Part shown: one piece after another, positions 42,479 through 42,731 of the stretch
How the letters are laid out: each line of letters begins with the position of its first letter
Position numbering within the stretch: the first letter of the stretch is position 1
Assembly (NCBI GenBank): GCA_013287645.1
Contig: JABDDJ010000019.1
Location: 1 to 42,731 of the forward strand
From: Chlamydiota bacterium
Lineage (GTDB): Bacteria > Chlamydiota > Chlamydiia > Chlamydiales > JABDDJ01
Length of the DNA stretch: 42,731 bases
Reading direction: 5' to 3'
The notes under the pieces: generated by a model
Told to the model about the DNA's origin: nothing
The model's database searches: none
What the model saw: the letters and a program-made list of their open reading frames with translations, nothing else
Program-made: the position numbers and the translations under genes

Positions 42479-42731
42479 ATTTTTCCATAGTGTAGCTCTA
42501 CTCCAGTTGGATAGATCATCAGTTTTTGATCCATAGTGACAATCCGCACATTCATCGAATCGCTTGTTGCTTCTAGCCACTGTTCATTTCCAAGATAGAT
42601 CATGACATGGAAAATTTTGTTCGGGGTTTCGTGCTTAGCTAAAAAAGCAAGATTTTCAGGTTGTAACTGGTTTTTTGAAATTTTTTTAGAGAAGATGTAC
42701 TGGTCATGTGCATTACGAGGGACTTTCATTT
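42475..42731 (-). CDS. NlpC/P60-type peptidase, C-terminal part only
   Basis: The gene runs off the right edge; 85 codons are visible. VPRNAHDQY matches the segment following the catalytic Cys region of NlpC/P60 cysteine peptidases, LQPENLAFLAKHE the strand before the active-site His, and HVMIYLGNEQWLEA the catalytic His with the third polar residue nearby. The catalytic Cys would lie outside the window. Such enzymes cut gamma-D-glutamyl-meso-diaminopimelate bonds in peptidoglycan and are conserved in Chlamydiae. The Met at 42727-42729 is probably internal rather than the start. Confidence 0.78.
   Translation of the reverse strand, partial: MKVPRNAHDQYIFSKKISKNQLQPENLAFLAKHETPNKIFHVMIYLGNEQWLEATSDSMNVRIVTMDQKLMIYPTGVELHYGKI

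Overview
The window looks like chromosome from an environmental (amoeba-associated, Parachlamydia-like) member of the Chlamydiae. The evidence is the block at 33125-42731: a long chlamydial-type YidC next to DnaA (the order found at the dnaA1/yidC locus of Chlamydia), a Pkn1-type kinase fused to a formylglycine-generating-enzyme-like domain, a MoxR-type ATPase and an NlpC/P60 protein. The taxon is inferred from gene content and was not tested by alignment.

Layout. 23-5219: envelope and secreted proteins (multicopper oxidase, gamma-glutamylcyclotransferase-like protein, beta-barrel protein, arylsulfotransferase-like protein with a coupled small membrane protein). 5177-7432: a conserved protein of unknown function, a nucleotidyltransferase/ribbon-helix-helix pair resembling a toxin-antitoxin module, and a deaminase-fold protein without its zinc cysteines. 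7507-9634: a visibly more GC-rich pair (cyclic-nucleotide-domain flavoprotein and SnoaL-like protein), probably acquired. 9700-15486: a complete RND efflux operon. 15636-20762: a methyltransferase, small unknown and membrane proteins, a Fic protein with its own winged helix, and a proline iminopeptidase.

20778-32296 is an accessory island ending at a tRNA-Leu(CAA) gene. It appears to be two related integrative elements in tandem. The left one carries a HipT-like kinase gene (interrupted by a -1 frameshift at a run of eight A) followed by a fused HipS-HipB-like antitoxin, preceded by an unusual 40-bp inverted repeat of operator-like palindromes. The right one (about 9.4 kb, bounded by a 125-bp direct repeat) carries an unknown 151-residue protein, a cytosolic trypsin-like protease translationally coupled to a 1457-residue Mrr-like-nuclease/SF2-helicase/12x helicase-associated-repeat protein, two DNA-binding proteins and a decayed large serine recombinase. 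The attachment site lies inside the 3' end of the recombinase gene, so excision would be expected to restore a different recombinase C-terminus. The protease plus nuclease-helicase pair is the best candidate for an undescribed, possibly defensive, system.

32477-42731 returns to the chromosomal backbone: a secreted methyltransferase-like protein, the tightly packed yidC-dnaA-ahcY operon, an unknown protein, the Pkn1-like protein (HRD changed to HRG) and a MoxR-like ATPase. Two dispersed GCAAAGG-type inverted repeats sit exactly at the stop codons of two genes. No CRISPR array, rRNA or canonical insertion sequence was seen.
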